Assembly: GCA_034687125.1 (NCBI GenBank)
Contig: JAQGBZ010000011.1
Location: forward strand, 434,001 to 498,000
Source: Neelides folsomi
Lineage: Eukaryota > Arthropoda > Collembola > Neelipleona > Neelidae
Direction: 5' to 3'
DNA length: 64,000 bases
The notes below the pieces were generated by a model, which saw only the letters and a list, made by a program, of their open reading frames with translations, was not told the DNA's origin and made no database searches. Of the stretch, positions 25,405 to 38,932 are shown piece after piece (the stretch's first letter is position 1; each line of letters starts with the position of its first letter). Position numbers and translations under genes: made by a program.

Positions 25405-25710
25405 TATGAATGAGATGAAATTACTTGGAGCTGACTAGCCTAAAATAAAAGGGAGTCAGACAAAGAAATTTTGTAAATTAAATTAAAGGTGGTTATGTGG
25501 TTAGCTCTTGCGGCTTGCCGCTTTAGAAGGGGGCCAAAATGAAAGAAAAACACTCGAAGTTATTGAAATCATTCACACACAATCGAATCCAAAAGGTATC
25601 TTGATAAATTGATAATTGTCACAATCACACCGGAAAGGTCTTGTAATAAAAATCGGGGAACCACAGGAGTAATTAAAAGTAGATCACTTAGGGCTCCTGA
25701 GCCGGGTAAC

Positions 25711-25806
25711 CCACCTGAGAGGTGTCTTGCGGGTGAGAGCACAAGTCGATGGAGCTGATGGACAAATTGTGATCAAGTCCTTTCAACTCCCATTCATTTA
25801 TATACT
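25711..25806 (-). promoter_or_regulatory. Putative TATA box and 5' leader exon of the CPAP1 gene
   Basis: On the minus strand a TATA box (GTATATAAATG, 25795-25805) is followed about 30 nt later by a plausible start site near 25770 and then a good donor (CTCAG/GTGGGT) at 25711. A matching acceptor (TTATTTTAG/GCTAGTC) sits at 25442, 38 nt before the ATG. TATA-driven cuticle genes with a short untranslated first exon are common in arthropods. The transcription start is inferred. Confidence 0.55.
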
Positions 25807-28800
25807 CAAGTCCGAGGATGGGATTGATGATGGGTCCTTTGGAGCCACGAAATCCCCCATCTCAAAACTCTGTTCTTTCCCACGTCTTGGATCTCTTCAC
25901 CCATGATTAGGGATGTGGGGGTGTTGTGTGAGTAGTGGCCCGCTCCCTGAGTCCACAGAGGACTCAACACCCACGGCGCTTTCAGGTGACCGCTGGTTCA
26001 TTCCAATTCCCTACATTTAATATTAGCCGTTTCCTAAGGACAGTCGCTTCATTACCATGAGTGGTCATTATTAATTTGCCTCGCATCTTCAACTCCTCGC
26101 TCATGTGTCAAAATCTCGACGGTGGGCTTCTGCTCCCAACCCTATATTTAATGGGTCTTGCTGCGAGTCCTCGTCGTCATTATCCCTTAACCCTTACCGG
26201 TTACAATATTCATAAAATTCTTGGCTCGAGTGGAGAAGAAGCGTGATTTACTCGCTTCGTGAATCGAGAATTTGCATATAACATTTCTCCTAAAGGCTCC
26301 TCCATATGATATTCACTTTCCTTTGCAGATTGCACTTTTAATTTACATTCTAATCTCCTCGTCTTCGCAAATTAATAGACGTTTTCAAACCCTGATGTTT
26401 CGTAAAAAATTGTTGAATAATATTTAATAATAGGTACATTCATTGATAAACGCCTGAGTACTCCGAAATTCAATTACTACTTTTCAATTTGAGCAAGGTC
26501 TAGGGAGCCTCCGTGCATGAATATGTTGAGGAGAGGATGAGATGATTTTGAGAAGTGTAAGAGGCTCATAAGAACTGATTCCCTGCTGGTCTTCAAACAT
26601 CCCTCGCCCAATCTCTCTGCCCATTGAGTTCTTTATCAGGGAAACCACACATATTAACATATCATGAATAAAGTATCCTTTGATTGTGGTGGAAAACCTG
26701 TGATTGTGTGGTTAATATACGAATTAAAGTGGGACCATTCACTTCATTTTCATTAGACGCCTTTTACGTAATTGAGAGATCGTGCCGACTCCCTGGACAA
26801 TTTGTGTTGCAAACTTTCAACTCCTTCTACTCCTAGAGTGGTTGAGAATGCCAATCCTTGAGTAAACGCTCCCCAATGAATCACTTTACCTCTTTAACAT
26901 TAATCTCTTCACAAATAGGGAGAGATGAAAGGAAAATAAATTTAATTTACTAATTAGTCCTTGATACTCTTATCTTGATTCTTAAAAACTTGGCCCGATA
27001 GTGGATTTTTTTTAGGTTAACTTGTAAATTATATAAAAAATAAACAAGCAAAAAATTTAAAAATCTCATCTTTTGAGTTATTAGCAATAATAGGTAAAAT
27101 ATGTATATTTGTATAGGATCCTACCATACATAAGTTATTGCATTAAACTTTGCATTAACCTATCAATACTTACTTTCTTGCTTTATGAATCCTTCTACCT
27201 TGTAAATATTTAACTTCGTGGGCTTTACTTTTGAATTAACATGTACTGATAGATTTATAAGTATGATAAAATCAGAATTTCTTTAAATGAAATAATATGA
27301 CTAACTAACCCTTATATTATTATCATATCTCATGCATGCAAACTAAATATAAAAGTTAAGAATACTTGACATATCTGTACACTATATATTTTAAATTTCT
27401 TCCTATACCTCTACCTGTATACTAAAACATTCATGATTCTTATGTAGTTGCTGATGTAAAAGGTAAAGTGACTTGTTCATTCAAAATAATCTATCGAATT
27501 AATGAGAATTATGCATTGTCTTCTTCTTTTGCGTGTGAGAATGATATATGATGGGATGCATGTGAATTTCATTGAAAATGAACAAAGTTCATCATTCATC
27601 CTCTATCCTGCAGAAATGAAAGAAGGCTTTCTATAACTGGAGGATATTTAATGCAATTTAGACTTGGAAGTAATGATCCTTACCTCGTATCATCTTTGTG
27701 CCTCTCAGCTAGGCCAGTGCCAATCAAGTACTCATCATTGTCATCTTTGCATGTGGGACTCAACGACTATTAAATGGATCTTTCTCGCCTCCCCCTCACC
27801 GTCTCACATTCTCTTTCCCGACCACCGTTTAAAAGGAGTGTTATTGCTTATAATCCAAAGGAGAATTTATTCCACTGTGTAGAGATTCAATTAAGAATCA
27901 TCAAAATATACACTTTCCTCTTATTCTCGTAAAAAATTAACAATGGAGAGCTGATATTTCATAAATAGAATTTTAGGCTCAAATTGGGACGACGCCTTTT
28001 GGGCCAAAAAAACGGAAATGAAAGGGAGGAGAGGAAAGTAAGGCATTTAAAGGTACCTTATTAGTCATTATTCTCATTATACAAATTGGGTAGTGCCTCT
28101 GCATCCTCATCCTAATTGAGGAGTGGGAGAGAAATGGAGAGTGGTGATAGACTTCTTTCTCTTTAAGTAAACAATGGAGGACTTGTCAATAACGGCCCAT
28201 TATCATTATCATGTCATAATAATTGATAATGATTACGATAAATAAAACAAATAGGACGAGCGACTTCCATTCTCATAACCATATTATCCCCACAAGTACA
28301 TCTATGCATAATGTCGGTCCATATCGATTGAACGGTTCCTTTTATAAATGGCAGATGATTGTTCCTTTCTCATCTTCAGATGTGGAGTCTGGGAGCCGTG
28401 TTTAGACCAAATAAGAAGCGAATCCTTCGCGGAGAAGGAATTCACTTCATGACAGAAGATCTTCGCTTTTGAAGTGACCAACTCTCCCTTTCATTTTTTT
28501 CCATTCTACCTCCGCGTAGATTCCGTCTGCTGCAAATTCAAATGTGCGATCTCTTGATTTCAGTGATGGATGTGTTCGACGCTAAAGAAGTAAAACAATG
28601 GGGAGATGGCATGCATCAGATATTATTAATACGAGTCAATTTGGGATGAAAGAAAAGGTGATGGAATACAAGGAAAGATATTACAAAATCGGCAAGAAAA
28701 TCGATGTATATATTATATGTAATACCATTCAGCACATCTTAACTATTCATATATAAGAAATATTCATATACTTATTACAAGCAGTATTCGTGTATTGTCA

Positions 28801-31367
28801 ATTAGGGTTAAAATAAAACATTGGATGAATATATTTTTAAAATTAACTACATTATTACATTACATACATATTACTTAATAACTTGTGTTATGAATCTTAT
28901 GAACTATCTGTACTAAAATAAGCACATGGACAATGAATCCATACTACTGTAATCTATAATACTACATATTACTTCCACTCTGTAAGTAAGTACATATCTG
29001 CAGGTATTTAGGCGTGTATTTGATGAATGAATATCTTCCTATAGGAATTCTAGAATGTATGGTGAAATGTAATGGTTATGATGAGAAGGATGTGAACTTA
29101 AAGCCAACTAAAAAGCCATTCATGAACAATCTTAGACAATCGATTTAAAAGAGATTTCGAGGAAGAGCTTCAAGTTTGATTGCAATCAAGTTTATTTGAT
29201 CATGGCACCGAATCTCTACCGATTCTTAATTAGAATATTGCGCATTCCATTTTCATTCATCTTGTTTCATTCAATTTTTATTCTCATGCTGAAGAGAAGG
29301 CCTTTCATTTTGAGTTTGATCCTAGGTACATATGTTCAAATATAATAAGCGAATCAACGAGTCTAAATTACAATTGCGTTAAAGGATGAGTCGTTTATTT
29401 CATACCCGAGCAAAAGTAATTAAATTAATAACGTTTATTTTTAAAGATTTTTCCATTATTACTCGATTCCAAATACTTAATAATGTGTTTAATTGAAGAA
29501 ATAAAAAAAATGTGTGTTTAATTTTATTCGCTTAACCATCCATTGAATAATAAAGGAATGATATTGCATAGGAAATGACTTGTGTTTGAAAGCCGAGCTT
29601 TCACTTTCGTCTCATTAACCTCGCTACCTATTATCTTATTATCTAATCGTGAGCATAAGCAAAGATGAAAAGTAATGTGGTGAATCTACCTACCAAAGTA
29701 ATAATTAGCGTGTGTGTATCCCATCCCATTTCTTTAAATCTACTCAACTCTACTCGGCGATTCATAATTATCAAATGATTTATTAATAATCGTCTGAATT
29801 TCAACTCTTATTTGCACTCCGTGATGAAATTAGTAATGCGATTACTCATTATACGACCAGTTAATTCTTAATCAGATTACTTTGGCGTATAAACTTTCCA
29901 CGTATTCAACTACCTACTTCATCACACTCTCAACAGCTTCATTCGTGAAAATTTATTCGTAGGGTTGGGAAGTTGGGATTCAGGAATAAATAAATTTAAA
30001 GTTTTTTTTCCTTAAAGTTTATTTTATATTAAAAATGCAAATAGTTAATTGTCGTCAGCTCCCAACCTTTAAAAACATTCGTTTCAAGATATTCTAAAAA
30101 CAAGAATAAACTTAATTAATGGCGTGTGTTGTGTTTGAAGGGATGATTGTCGCATTTAATTTTTATTGTACTTTTTCAATAATGGGACACAGTGGTCCTT
30201 CCTTTTGATTCCTCTTTGAAGGAATGCCACTCATTAAAATTTCCTTTCTTGTCAAATGATTTGGGTGTTGCTGATGACGAAAAGGCTAAAGAGGACCCGA
30301 TCTCCTTGTGTTTTTATTTTCCATACTACATTTAATAGAATCATTATTGTTAGTTCAACCCTTTTTGATGGTCATTCTCATTAAATCTTCTTCACTTAAA
30401 AGAAAACACTTTTCTTGATACATAAATATGTAAATGTACCAAAGTAATATAAAAATAATTTTTCGCATGGTCAAGGAATTCAACCATCGTCTTATTATTT
30501 CCTTTCTCATCATAAAAGTCTTTGTTTCGTTATAAGAACATGTATTTACAATCATTTGCATAAATTAATGTTCACTACATATCATTATCAAGTCTTACCA
30601 ATAAGATGAATTCAAAGAATCTAAAGATTATGAATTACCTTATTTGGCGGATTTTTTTGCAATAAAATTCTAACATGAAACAATTACATATTTTTTAATT
30701 TCGATATTTTATTAATAGAGATTTGCGTTCTCATAAGATGGATAGTAGAGTATATGCTAATAAAGAATCGAGGTAAGGTGTAAAGAACATTGTTTTGAAG
30801 TTTAGAAAATATTTACTTGTCAACTCATCGTTATTATTGCAGTAAATCTTGCCCAGTGTTAATATATCTTTCTATAATGTCCAAACATATACCAATTTAC
30901 CAATGTTATTTTGTATACAAATGCAAACAGTTAAAAAATTCTCCTTTAAAAATCGAAAAAACCAGTTTACAAATATTCTCTAATCCCTTTTACTCAAAGT
31001 GACAACTTGACCAAATAGGAAATTGTCATCTTTACATAGACTTTATCGTAATGATGATAAGCAAATTTTTATTAAACTTTACATTGTTTAAAGTTGACCA
31101 TCGGTAATAGTAATAAAGGAAGTTAATTTTAATGAGTAGGGTAAACAAGACAATTTGCATACAATTTGGATCAAGTTTAATCTTCAACCTTTGTATTCTT
31201 GAAATGATGAACCATAAAGTAATTTGAGTATAATACTGTACATTGCGGATCATCTTCATGTTAATAATCATCATAAACAAAACAAACAAACCAATTCAGT
31301 ATCATATAAAATGTAATAAAAATAAATGTAAAAGATATAAAACTACATCACGCTACACATATAAAAC
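25807..31367. other. Gene-poor region, left part
   Basis: No frame here has an ATG, splice sites and family resemblance together. The first few hundred bases upstream of the CPAP1 TATA box are less AT-rich than the rest and may be its regulatory region. A 23-nt string at 28058-28080 matches 16548-16570 exactly. No tRNA, rRNA, LTR or transposase frame was seen. Confidence 0.5.
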
Positions 31368-31433
31368 TACACAAAATGTTATCATTTGCATTTTACATTT
31401 TCATGTAAAATGCAAATGATAACATTTTGTGTA
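31368..31433. repeat. Perfect 31-bp inverted repeat (hairpin, 4-nt loop)
   Basis: Arms 31368-31398 and 31403-31433 are exact reverse complements separated by TTTC. Each arm carries the octamer ATTTGCAT or its complement ATGCAAAT, the classic POU-factor site. It lies in AT-rich DNA far from any gene. It could be a foldback mobile-element remnant, a hairpin RNA source, or an assembly artefact. Confidence 0.9.
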
Positions 31434-32674
31434 TATGAACATATTTATTATTTACATGTTCATTTTATATACAAAGAGATCCAAATAATTATATGTGAAA
31501 TTGAATCTAATTCACATCAATAAAATATCTAAATATGATATTAATAATACTAGGTACTTTTCATGTTTTATCAATTGCACGTTCTCAGCCAAGACATTGT
31601 TGCTTCCTAACCTTGGCATCAAAGCATGAAACCAAGACCTACTTGGGTTTCTTGATTTCTTGCTTTTGATTGAAAATCCATAGACTGTGATAAATTTATG
31701 TAGCTAATGTGAATTGAAATGAAATATAGTGAAGAGTGTTCTATGTAAATGTTTGTATTAACATGTGATGGGTTTGAGGATTGCTTCATTACTGTATTTT
31801 GTATTAAAAATTCTTAATAGATTTTTAGTTAACCATGTCTTTAATATAGAAAACCAACACTTCACTACAAATTACAACCCTGATTATTTTTTAAAAAATT
31901 AAAAGAATCCATTCAATGAGGATTCGAGTAAGGAAAGAAATGCATATAAGCAAAGGTACCTCACTGCAATGACGCGACAAAACACACATCTTAAAAATGT
32001 GCAGTTAATTTGAATACGATAAATAATGATAATATGTACTTTAGATCGATTGAATAATAGTGAATACAATTGACGTATCATAATTTTATAATTTTTCATG
32101 TTTCCTCCTATGTTATATTGATTTTGATTGAGGAGGTTTGATGACGGATTATTGAAAATTGATTGTTGATAATGATGACTTTGCTTATTACTATAAAAGT
32201 ATACGAGAGTCTTTCCAACAGCGAGATTCGCTTCTTCGAGGATTTAAATAGAAATTCAGCTGAGCTCATTCTTTTTATTGGTCACTCAATCCGAAAGAAA
32301 TAGTATTAGGCACATTGAATCCCTCGAAGCAATTCTGAAATAAAACCACCTCAATTTTCAGTCTCATCTCTCACTCTCAATTTCAATTCTATACAATAAG
32401 TCATAACGCCTGGATTTGCCAATTTATATTTCTTCCATTATTCCAATATCAATGTAGAAATAAATAGACAAACACAATAAAGCATTATTTATTCTGTTAT
32501 TATATTCATTGACAAAGAGCTTCCTAAATCAATATTGATTTTTAATTTTTATATGAACTGAAATATGGGATAAATTCATCAATTACATTTTAAATTATCA
32601 AGAGATTCATCAAGGAAATTTCGCAGTCTCAATAAGAAGGAGTCTACTGCACTGCAGACTGCAGTGTGGTGTAT

Positions 32675-32707
32675 TATTATAAATGAGTAGGATACTCATT
32701 TATAATA
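32675..32707. repeat. Perfect 15-bp inverted repeat
   Basis: Arms 32675-32689 (TATTATAAATGAGTA) and 32693-32707 are exact reverse complements with a GGA spacer. Just upstream (about 32650-32666) is a smaller palindrome, CACTGCAGACTGCAGTG. Function unknown. Confidence 0.85.
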
Positions 32708-35700
32708 CTTCTAAACTGACACTTCTAATTAAGCGTTCTTTGCCTCTACTCACTAAAAGGAAGATTCATAACAATTTTGTCTACCTGCATTATGAAAGAG
32801 ATGGCCAAGTCGGAAATGTAATATGATTTTTATCTCACTTTGTTTAATTTGAAACAATGAGTTAGTGGGTTACAGCTACAGTTAAAACCAATTATATAAT
32901 ATTTGGTAATATGCATTTCAAAAGTAGTCCCATTTTATAATTTATTAGTTTAGAAATTGAGAAGGGGTTAAATTAACCTTTGTAAAATCTGATTAACTAA
33001 TGTTTTATTCTTCCTTTCAATTTCTACAATGGGTCTCCTAATGGACGAACATCGTGTGTCTCTTCTTTAACTAAGGTCTACTTTTGTCACCATTACCATT
33101 GATCGTAGCATCAATCTTCATTATTGCACAAGAACGAAGAGTGGAAGGGGCAAATGGGGCATTCTCTTATCCTTTGACGAAGGTACATCGTAAGACTTGC
33201 TTCAGTAGGGGCTTAAATACCCTCTCGACCTCATCACACACACACACTTCACAATCAGATGGAGAGATCGACTCAAATCATTACTCAGGACATCCCGACA
33301 ATGGCCGTTATGAATGCCGGATTTGAATCGTGTTTAAGGTCCTACATTACGAAAAATTTCCGTCCTTCTTAATCATCAGCTTTCCATGTAAAGCAATGGA
33401 AGCATGAGGGCTTGTTATTGTAATAACTACTGGCATTAAAAATATGGTCGTGGTATATTTCTGAATGTGGGTCTCAGCTTCCGCCATGTGAGCAAAGGGA
33501 GAATAATTAATTTTAAACAGGAGATTATAAGAATTCCAATGGAATGTGTCATTCTTACATGAGTGAATACAAGCTCTTGTTTGTCCAACTACTTTCTCCC
33601 TCAGAATCCTTTCTTATGGATCAGAGTTGGATGAGTAAACAAACCCTCATTCAAGCGTCACCCATCACCCATTAAAATCCTCAATTCCTCCTTCACTTCG
33701 TTCCTAAATGCAATAAACTGCATTTAAAATACCACTTGATTTCTTTTCTTCACGGTAAACAAACGTGTAAAATTAAAATGTCTAACGTTCCAAATGTTAT
33801 TCCCATTTTTGATATTGCATTATTTGAAAAACAATAATGAGGGGCTTGAAGTTGTCGGATGGCTCAATTTTATTCAAATATTACACGCGTATGAGCAACT
33901 TTAAAATTGTACTAATATTAGTATAAGATTCTAGAGAGAGATTGTACAAGGGAGATAATAAAGAAATATGTGAGCAAGAGGAGCTATGTAATCTAGGTAG
34001 GACTTTTCATTACTATGATTGGAGTCTGATGTAATGGCTCGAGCCCCCTTAATTTGCGCTCATCTTCATCAGCCGGATCATTTGACATAGGTAGGACGCG
34101 GAGAGGAATCCAAAGGTGTCTGACATGAGTGAGTAAAAAATACTCCTCGCTGCTGCACCTCACCTTCTCCTCCTGCTGATTCATTGAGGACTCCCTCCTT
34201 TCCAACTTATCGCAAAGAGCTCTTTCGTTAGAAATGTTTGCCAATTAAAAAGACAGACGTTTTTCTATGCAATATTTTGCATTCATATATACCGCTCCGT
34301 CCCCTAATTGAATATACATATTATGTATGTACTCTGTATTTTCAAGGAAGGATATCTAACTTAACTGGGTATATCATATAGATAGAGTAGTGTTAGCTAT
34401 AGATTGAAGATGGATTATTTGGGAATATAACCTTAAAACTTACTAATGTGGATAAAATAGAAAATCAAATAAAAAGGTATCGTGAGTGTTAAGTGTACAG
34501 CGAAGGAAGAATTTATTACTTCATGGACTGTAATGGAGTACGAACCTACTTTGAACAGCTATTCAGCCATATGAATAAATGGACTTAACTTTTTTACATA
34601 TAAAACTTGCATGAAATCTGAATCATGCTTATTTATTCAAATTCACCTTTCTATTGTTTATTGCCGTTTGTATTTCACGAATCCTGGGTTGGTGGATGTT
34701 GAACACGTAATCTTGTAGTTATGTGGTATGGGGAATTTGAATTGAAAATCTTTGATTACTCATGATTACAATCATTACTTATCTTGATTTGCAAATACTC
34801 AAGAATAATCTTCTCAAATTCTATCTTGGATGCTAATAAAGGATGGGCCCTCGCTGTCTGATAGGAAGGGTAGGAGACACGTAAGTAAATTAATCATACG
34901 AGATTCTATGAAACTTATCGTGAGGTTATTACAACCTCTTAATTGCTCTGTGAAAATATTAGATATAAGTATATGCTGCTAGAATAATATTACCCAGTTT
35001 GAGTGAAAGATTTTTATTATCGCCCATTCTAAGTCTTAATTCTAGATCAAAATGAATGATGTGTTCTTAATAATGATATAAACTCATAAATTCATTATGA
35101 GTTAAAGTTTATTATAAAGAAGGTATCTTATTATCATTTCATTTTCACTTTTGTATTTAAAGATGCTTAATTCGTGCAGATTTTTAATGTTATTTGGAAT
35201 TTAATAATTTAATAGATTGTAAAGCATTCTAACTAACTATATGTTATAATTTATAATCAAAACAACAATATAGCTTTATCTATAATCTATAGGATAGAAT
35301 TTGATTTCAATTACTTTAAACGGCAGTAATTAAAAGTTTAATTACACGAAATGTTTGCACGTGTATCTTAAACATTTGAGTAATTCACGAAGAAAATATT
35401 TGAATTTTGAGTAAAAAGTGTCATCTTTTTTATCTGTCCCATAAAATGCAATATGATACTCGCATACAGTTACATACGTACACACACTACGCACTTTGTA
35501 TTGTAATTGTATTTGTCATCCCATAAATATGTATTGCACACAAATAGTTGAATGGGGGATTTTATACGATGAAAGATCCAAAGAAAAACTAGTTTTCCTA
35601 TAAATGACCATCTTTGATGAGTGAAATGATAAGTATGAATTCATGCTCAAATAATATGTTTTTCACATAAAAACATGATATGCAAAATCTCTATGTCCAG

Positions 35701-36404
35701 GTAAGGTTAATTTAATTTTATGATTATACTTCTTGTTTTATTGCTTCACAATCATCGTTCTTCGCCCTCAGACCTCAATTGATATTATATTGTAAAATTC
35801 TTTTGCCTACACGTGGGCAAAATACATGTAAATAAGAATGAATTTACTATTTACTATGCTAGGGCATCAAAATTTCTTTGTGTGCATTATATTCTGTTAA
35901 AATTGCAAAAAGAGGAATTTTATTCACAAAGAAAACTTTGAGCAATTCTTCAGCTGGCATCAACATTTCCGCAATGAAAATTACAAACAACACTCGTAGC
36001 ATGTAATAACAAACATTCATTTCTCTTCGAATGTCAAAAAGTTCAAATAGGTAAAAAAAATAGCATAACAAACATTGTACATATTATGTTACTTTCTTGT
36101 TTAACATGCTATGATATTTTATTCATTTTCATTAAATTTTAAATAAGTATTAGTGCAAAGTCTATTTTAACTTGGTATAAATTGTAGTATTAACCTCGCA
36201 AATACCTAATATCAATTGTTAAGCAAAAGTCAATTGACTCATCCTTTGCAAACCCGAATAGAATATCTATTCTAAAAAGATTCAAGACTTCTTTCATTGT
36301 TCTTTATATCAAGGGACAATTGGACTATTCTTTCTAACCATTGACCAAGAGATTTTAATCCTAGGAATGGCGACGATAAAATTTTCAATTCATAAATATA
36401 ATAC

Positions 36405-36720
36405 GAGCCGGTCACCCGTAACCTACGGGTCACTCGATGCTTGGATTTCAGGATACCATTGAATCACCCGTAATCGTGGATATTCCAATATCCGTAACCC
36501 GTCTATCAGATAGATTACTAAATTGGAATATCCGACTAAAGAATTGGAATATGTGTTGCTCTAAACGATAAAACGACCCAAGAACCCATTTCTTTCATGT
36601 TTTTCACCTCTTTAAACCTCATGGGTGTCGATCGCAGTAATTGATCAGTCGGATCATCCGCCACCCGTTATTGGGGGGTGTCCCAATACCTTTTTTTACT
36701 ATTCGTTATCCATAACCGAT
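36405..36720. repeat. Possible interspersed-repeat fragment with CCCGTAAC motifs
   Basis: Base composition is less AT-rich than its surroundings. The strings CACCCGTAA, CCGTAACCC and CACCCGTTA recur, as does the palindromic GGATATTCCAATATCC and ATTGGAATAT (three times on one strand or the other). There is no coding frame and no terminal repeat I can define. It looks like a degenerate copy of a repeat family, but other copies are needed to say so. Confidence 0.3.
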
Positions 36721-37730
36721 CATTAATATTTCGTTTCGTTCAGGATGAAAAGAGTTTCTGATTGTAATGCCAAAAGGTACTATTTGAGTATAAATCCGAA
36801 TTTAATGTTATTTTTAATTCAAAATCGCCAATAAAGGCAGGATAGTTATTGAGGCCACATTTTAATTATTACTCCTTCTTATAATAGAGGGGATACCAAA
36901 TTCATTATCACAATACATGTTTCTATATGTATGAGTGCCGAATTGAGTCATTGAATCGTGACAATTTCAAGATGAAGAGCAGTTCCATTTGTTCCATTCA
37001 TTCGAAGTTTTAAGGAGATGACCTTGTCAAGTTAATTTAATATTGGTAAACAAATGAGACTTAACATTTATTTCAATTTCGAGAGCTTCAGATAGGAAAA
37101 GAACTGACATGAAGATGTAATTATAGGCCATTATGAACATTGTTGAATATGAATAATACCAATAAGAAAAAGTTAAATATGCTGATAAGTGATTAAGGTA
37201 GAGATCAAAGAAACAATAGTCATACTTATCTTACACTACTCTAAAATGTTCAAGTTGGATATCAGCAGGTTGGCATAAAATTGCAAAGAAACTGAAAGTA
37301 TTTGTGGTCTTACATGGTTAGTCATATCATATACCAAAATGATCCTGATAATTATCATCTTATTTGTGTAAAAATTTCAAAACAAAATACTTTATTCCAC
37401 TTATTAGAGAGTAATTAAATTTCATCTTCTTCGTCCTATTCATATATGAGGAATTTAACTATATTGATAAAATAATGGTAAATGTAGGTGTGTTGGAGTA
37501 GGTAAACTTTTTATCTGTTTGAATGAAAAAGATTTCAGGTTTTATGCATTAATGTAGTCGTTTACAAAACTTGTTGAATTGAGCTCTGAAAATTCAAGGG
37601 GAAATTCAGGCTTTTAGATAAGAGCCTGAAAGCTGCTAAATGCGCCTCGGGTTTAAACATTATCATTTTTAAAATCATAAAATTTCTTTAATTAGGCCAA
37701 AATTTGAACAATTTTGGACATAAACTCAAT

Positions 37731-38611
37731 ATGGTGATTACTGCTGACACTTGGCTTCCCACAAATGAAGAACTCACTGTCGAAGAGGTCAATCTCAGTA
37801 CGAATTATTTGAAGGCTGGAGCTTTCCATTTAGGAAAGAAATGTGAAGCGGCTAACAATGTAATAAAAAGTTCCAAATTAATTTTGATATACATTACAGT
37901 TTCATTTGATTTAATATACTTTAACGAGGAATAATATCAGGTTAAATGAATATTGTTCTAAATAAGTGATACACAAAGGGAAAAGGAAGAGGTTGAAGGT
38001 CTAAAAGTAGTTTATAACAAAATCAAAAAATAAATAGTCAAATTACAATAAACACATACATATTTTTAATAAGTTCAATGGTCAATTATATTAAATGTTA
38101 ATTTATTACAGGATTTCATGCTTTGTCGTGCTGAAGAGAAAGATCCAAGAAAATGTCTTGATGCGGGAAAAAAAGTCACGGCTTGCAGTATGGAGTTCTT
38201 TCGATCAGTTAAGAAAAATTGTGCTGAAGAATTCACGGATTACGGAAAATGCTTAGATTTGGCTGGAACAGATATGGAATTGAGACGGTAATATTCTAAG
38301 AACATTACTATAATACAAAATGCTGAAGGCATCTTCTAATATTGTTCTAAGCTTTTAATATAAAACATCAAATTAATATTTACAGGTGCCGTAATACACA
38401 AGCCATCTTTGACACTTGCATGTTTGAAAAACTCGGATCGGTGCGGCCACATTATGGTTATTTTTGCGAAGCTAAGATTCATGAGTCGTCTCGACCGAAG
38501 CCACCTCCAGAACCAATTGCTGTATACCCGGATGCGCTTCCAGAAATCCCAGACGAAAGTATGCCAAGAGCTCCCAAGAACATGTTTGGAACCCGAGAAT
38601 TCCTCTACTAA
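37731..38611 (+). CDS. NDUFA8: NADH dehydrogenase (complex I) accessory subunit NDUFA8
   Basis: A CHCH-type accessory subunit on the intermembrane-space side of mitochondrial complex I. Exons 37731-37859, 38112-38287 and 38386-38611 join to 176 residues (human 172). The four paired-cysteine stretches of the double CHCH fold can be followed: KCEAANNDFMLCRAEEKDP, KCLDAGKKVTACSMEFF, NCAEEFTDYGKCLDL and RCRNTQAIFDTCMFEKLG. The C-terminal RPHYG and PEIPDESMPRAPKNMFGTREF match the family's proline-rich tail. The ATG at 37731 is chosen because MVITADTWLPTNEELTVEEV aligns with the family N terminus; upstream, a possible acceptor (ATTAG, about 37695) hints at an untranslated exon. It needs no cleaved presequence and would enter by the Mia40 route, as known for CHCH proteins. 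Confidence 0.94.
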
Positions 38612-38932
38612 ACAACCGAATGGTCCTTTTCGTAGAAACTTGATTTTTAATTGGACATTGCCTATAATGTTAAATAATCAGAATGCGTAGATTTGTTCAA
38701 ATGATAGACATGTATAAATGTAAAACGGTGAGTCAATAAGTTAAATGTATAATATAATGGAAATAAAATCACTTTATGCGTTAATTGAAAATATTTTTAT
38801 TGGTCATGGGAATATTTTACCATGTTGAATCCTATCATTTCTAATGAAAATAAATTATATTCACAATAAAATCTCGAGAAATTCTCGGAGCATCAAAGTT
38901 TTAAAAGTCAATAGTTGTTGAAATCTCTTGAA
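38612..38932. other. Intergenic, NDUFA8 to RSPH1
   Basis: Only 321 bp between tandem genes. It includes a likely poly(A) signal for NDUFA8 (AAATAAAATC near 38760) and presumably the RSPH1 promoter. No TATA box is clear. Confidence 0.55.

Larger units (their letters stand above)
31434..37730. other. Gene-poor region, right part
   Basis: No supportable gene. Items seen: a 15-bp palindrome at 32675-32707; a short CA run near 33237; a less AT-rich block at about 36405-36720 with repeated CCCGTAAC/CACCCGT strings; and an 83-codon minus-strand frame at 33993-34244 that starts at TTG and resembles no family I know. Distal enhancers or unlisted long non-coding RNA exons are possible but not shown. 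Confidence 0.5.

Noticed and set aside
33084-33326. 80-codon plus-strand open frame with a hydrophobic start
   Set aside because: The apparent signal-like start is TTG, and the frame runs into a CA repeat; probably chance.
33993-34244. 83-codon minus-strand open frame
   Set aside because: Starts at TTG, has no convincing splice sites and resembles nothing I know; one isolated frame is not enough to call a gene.
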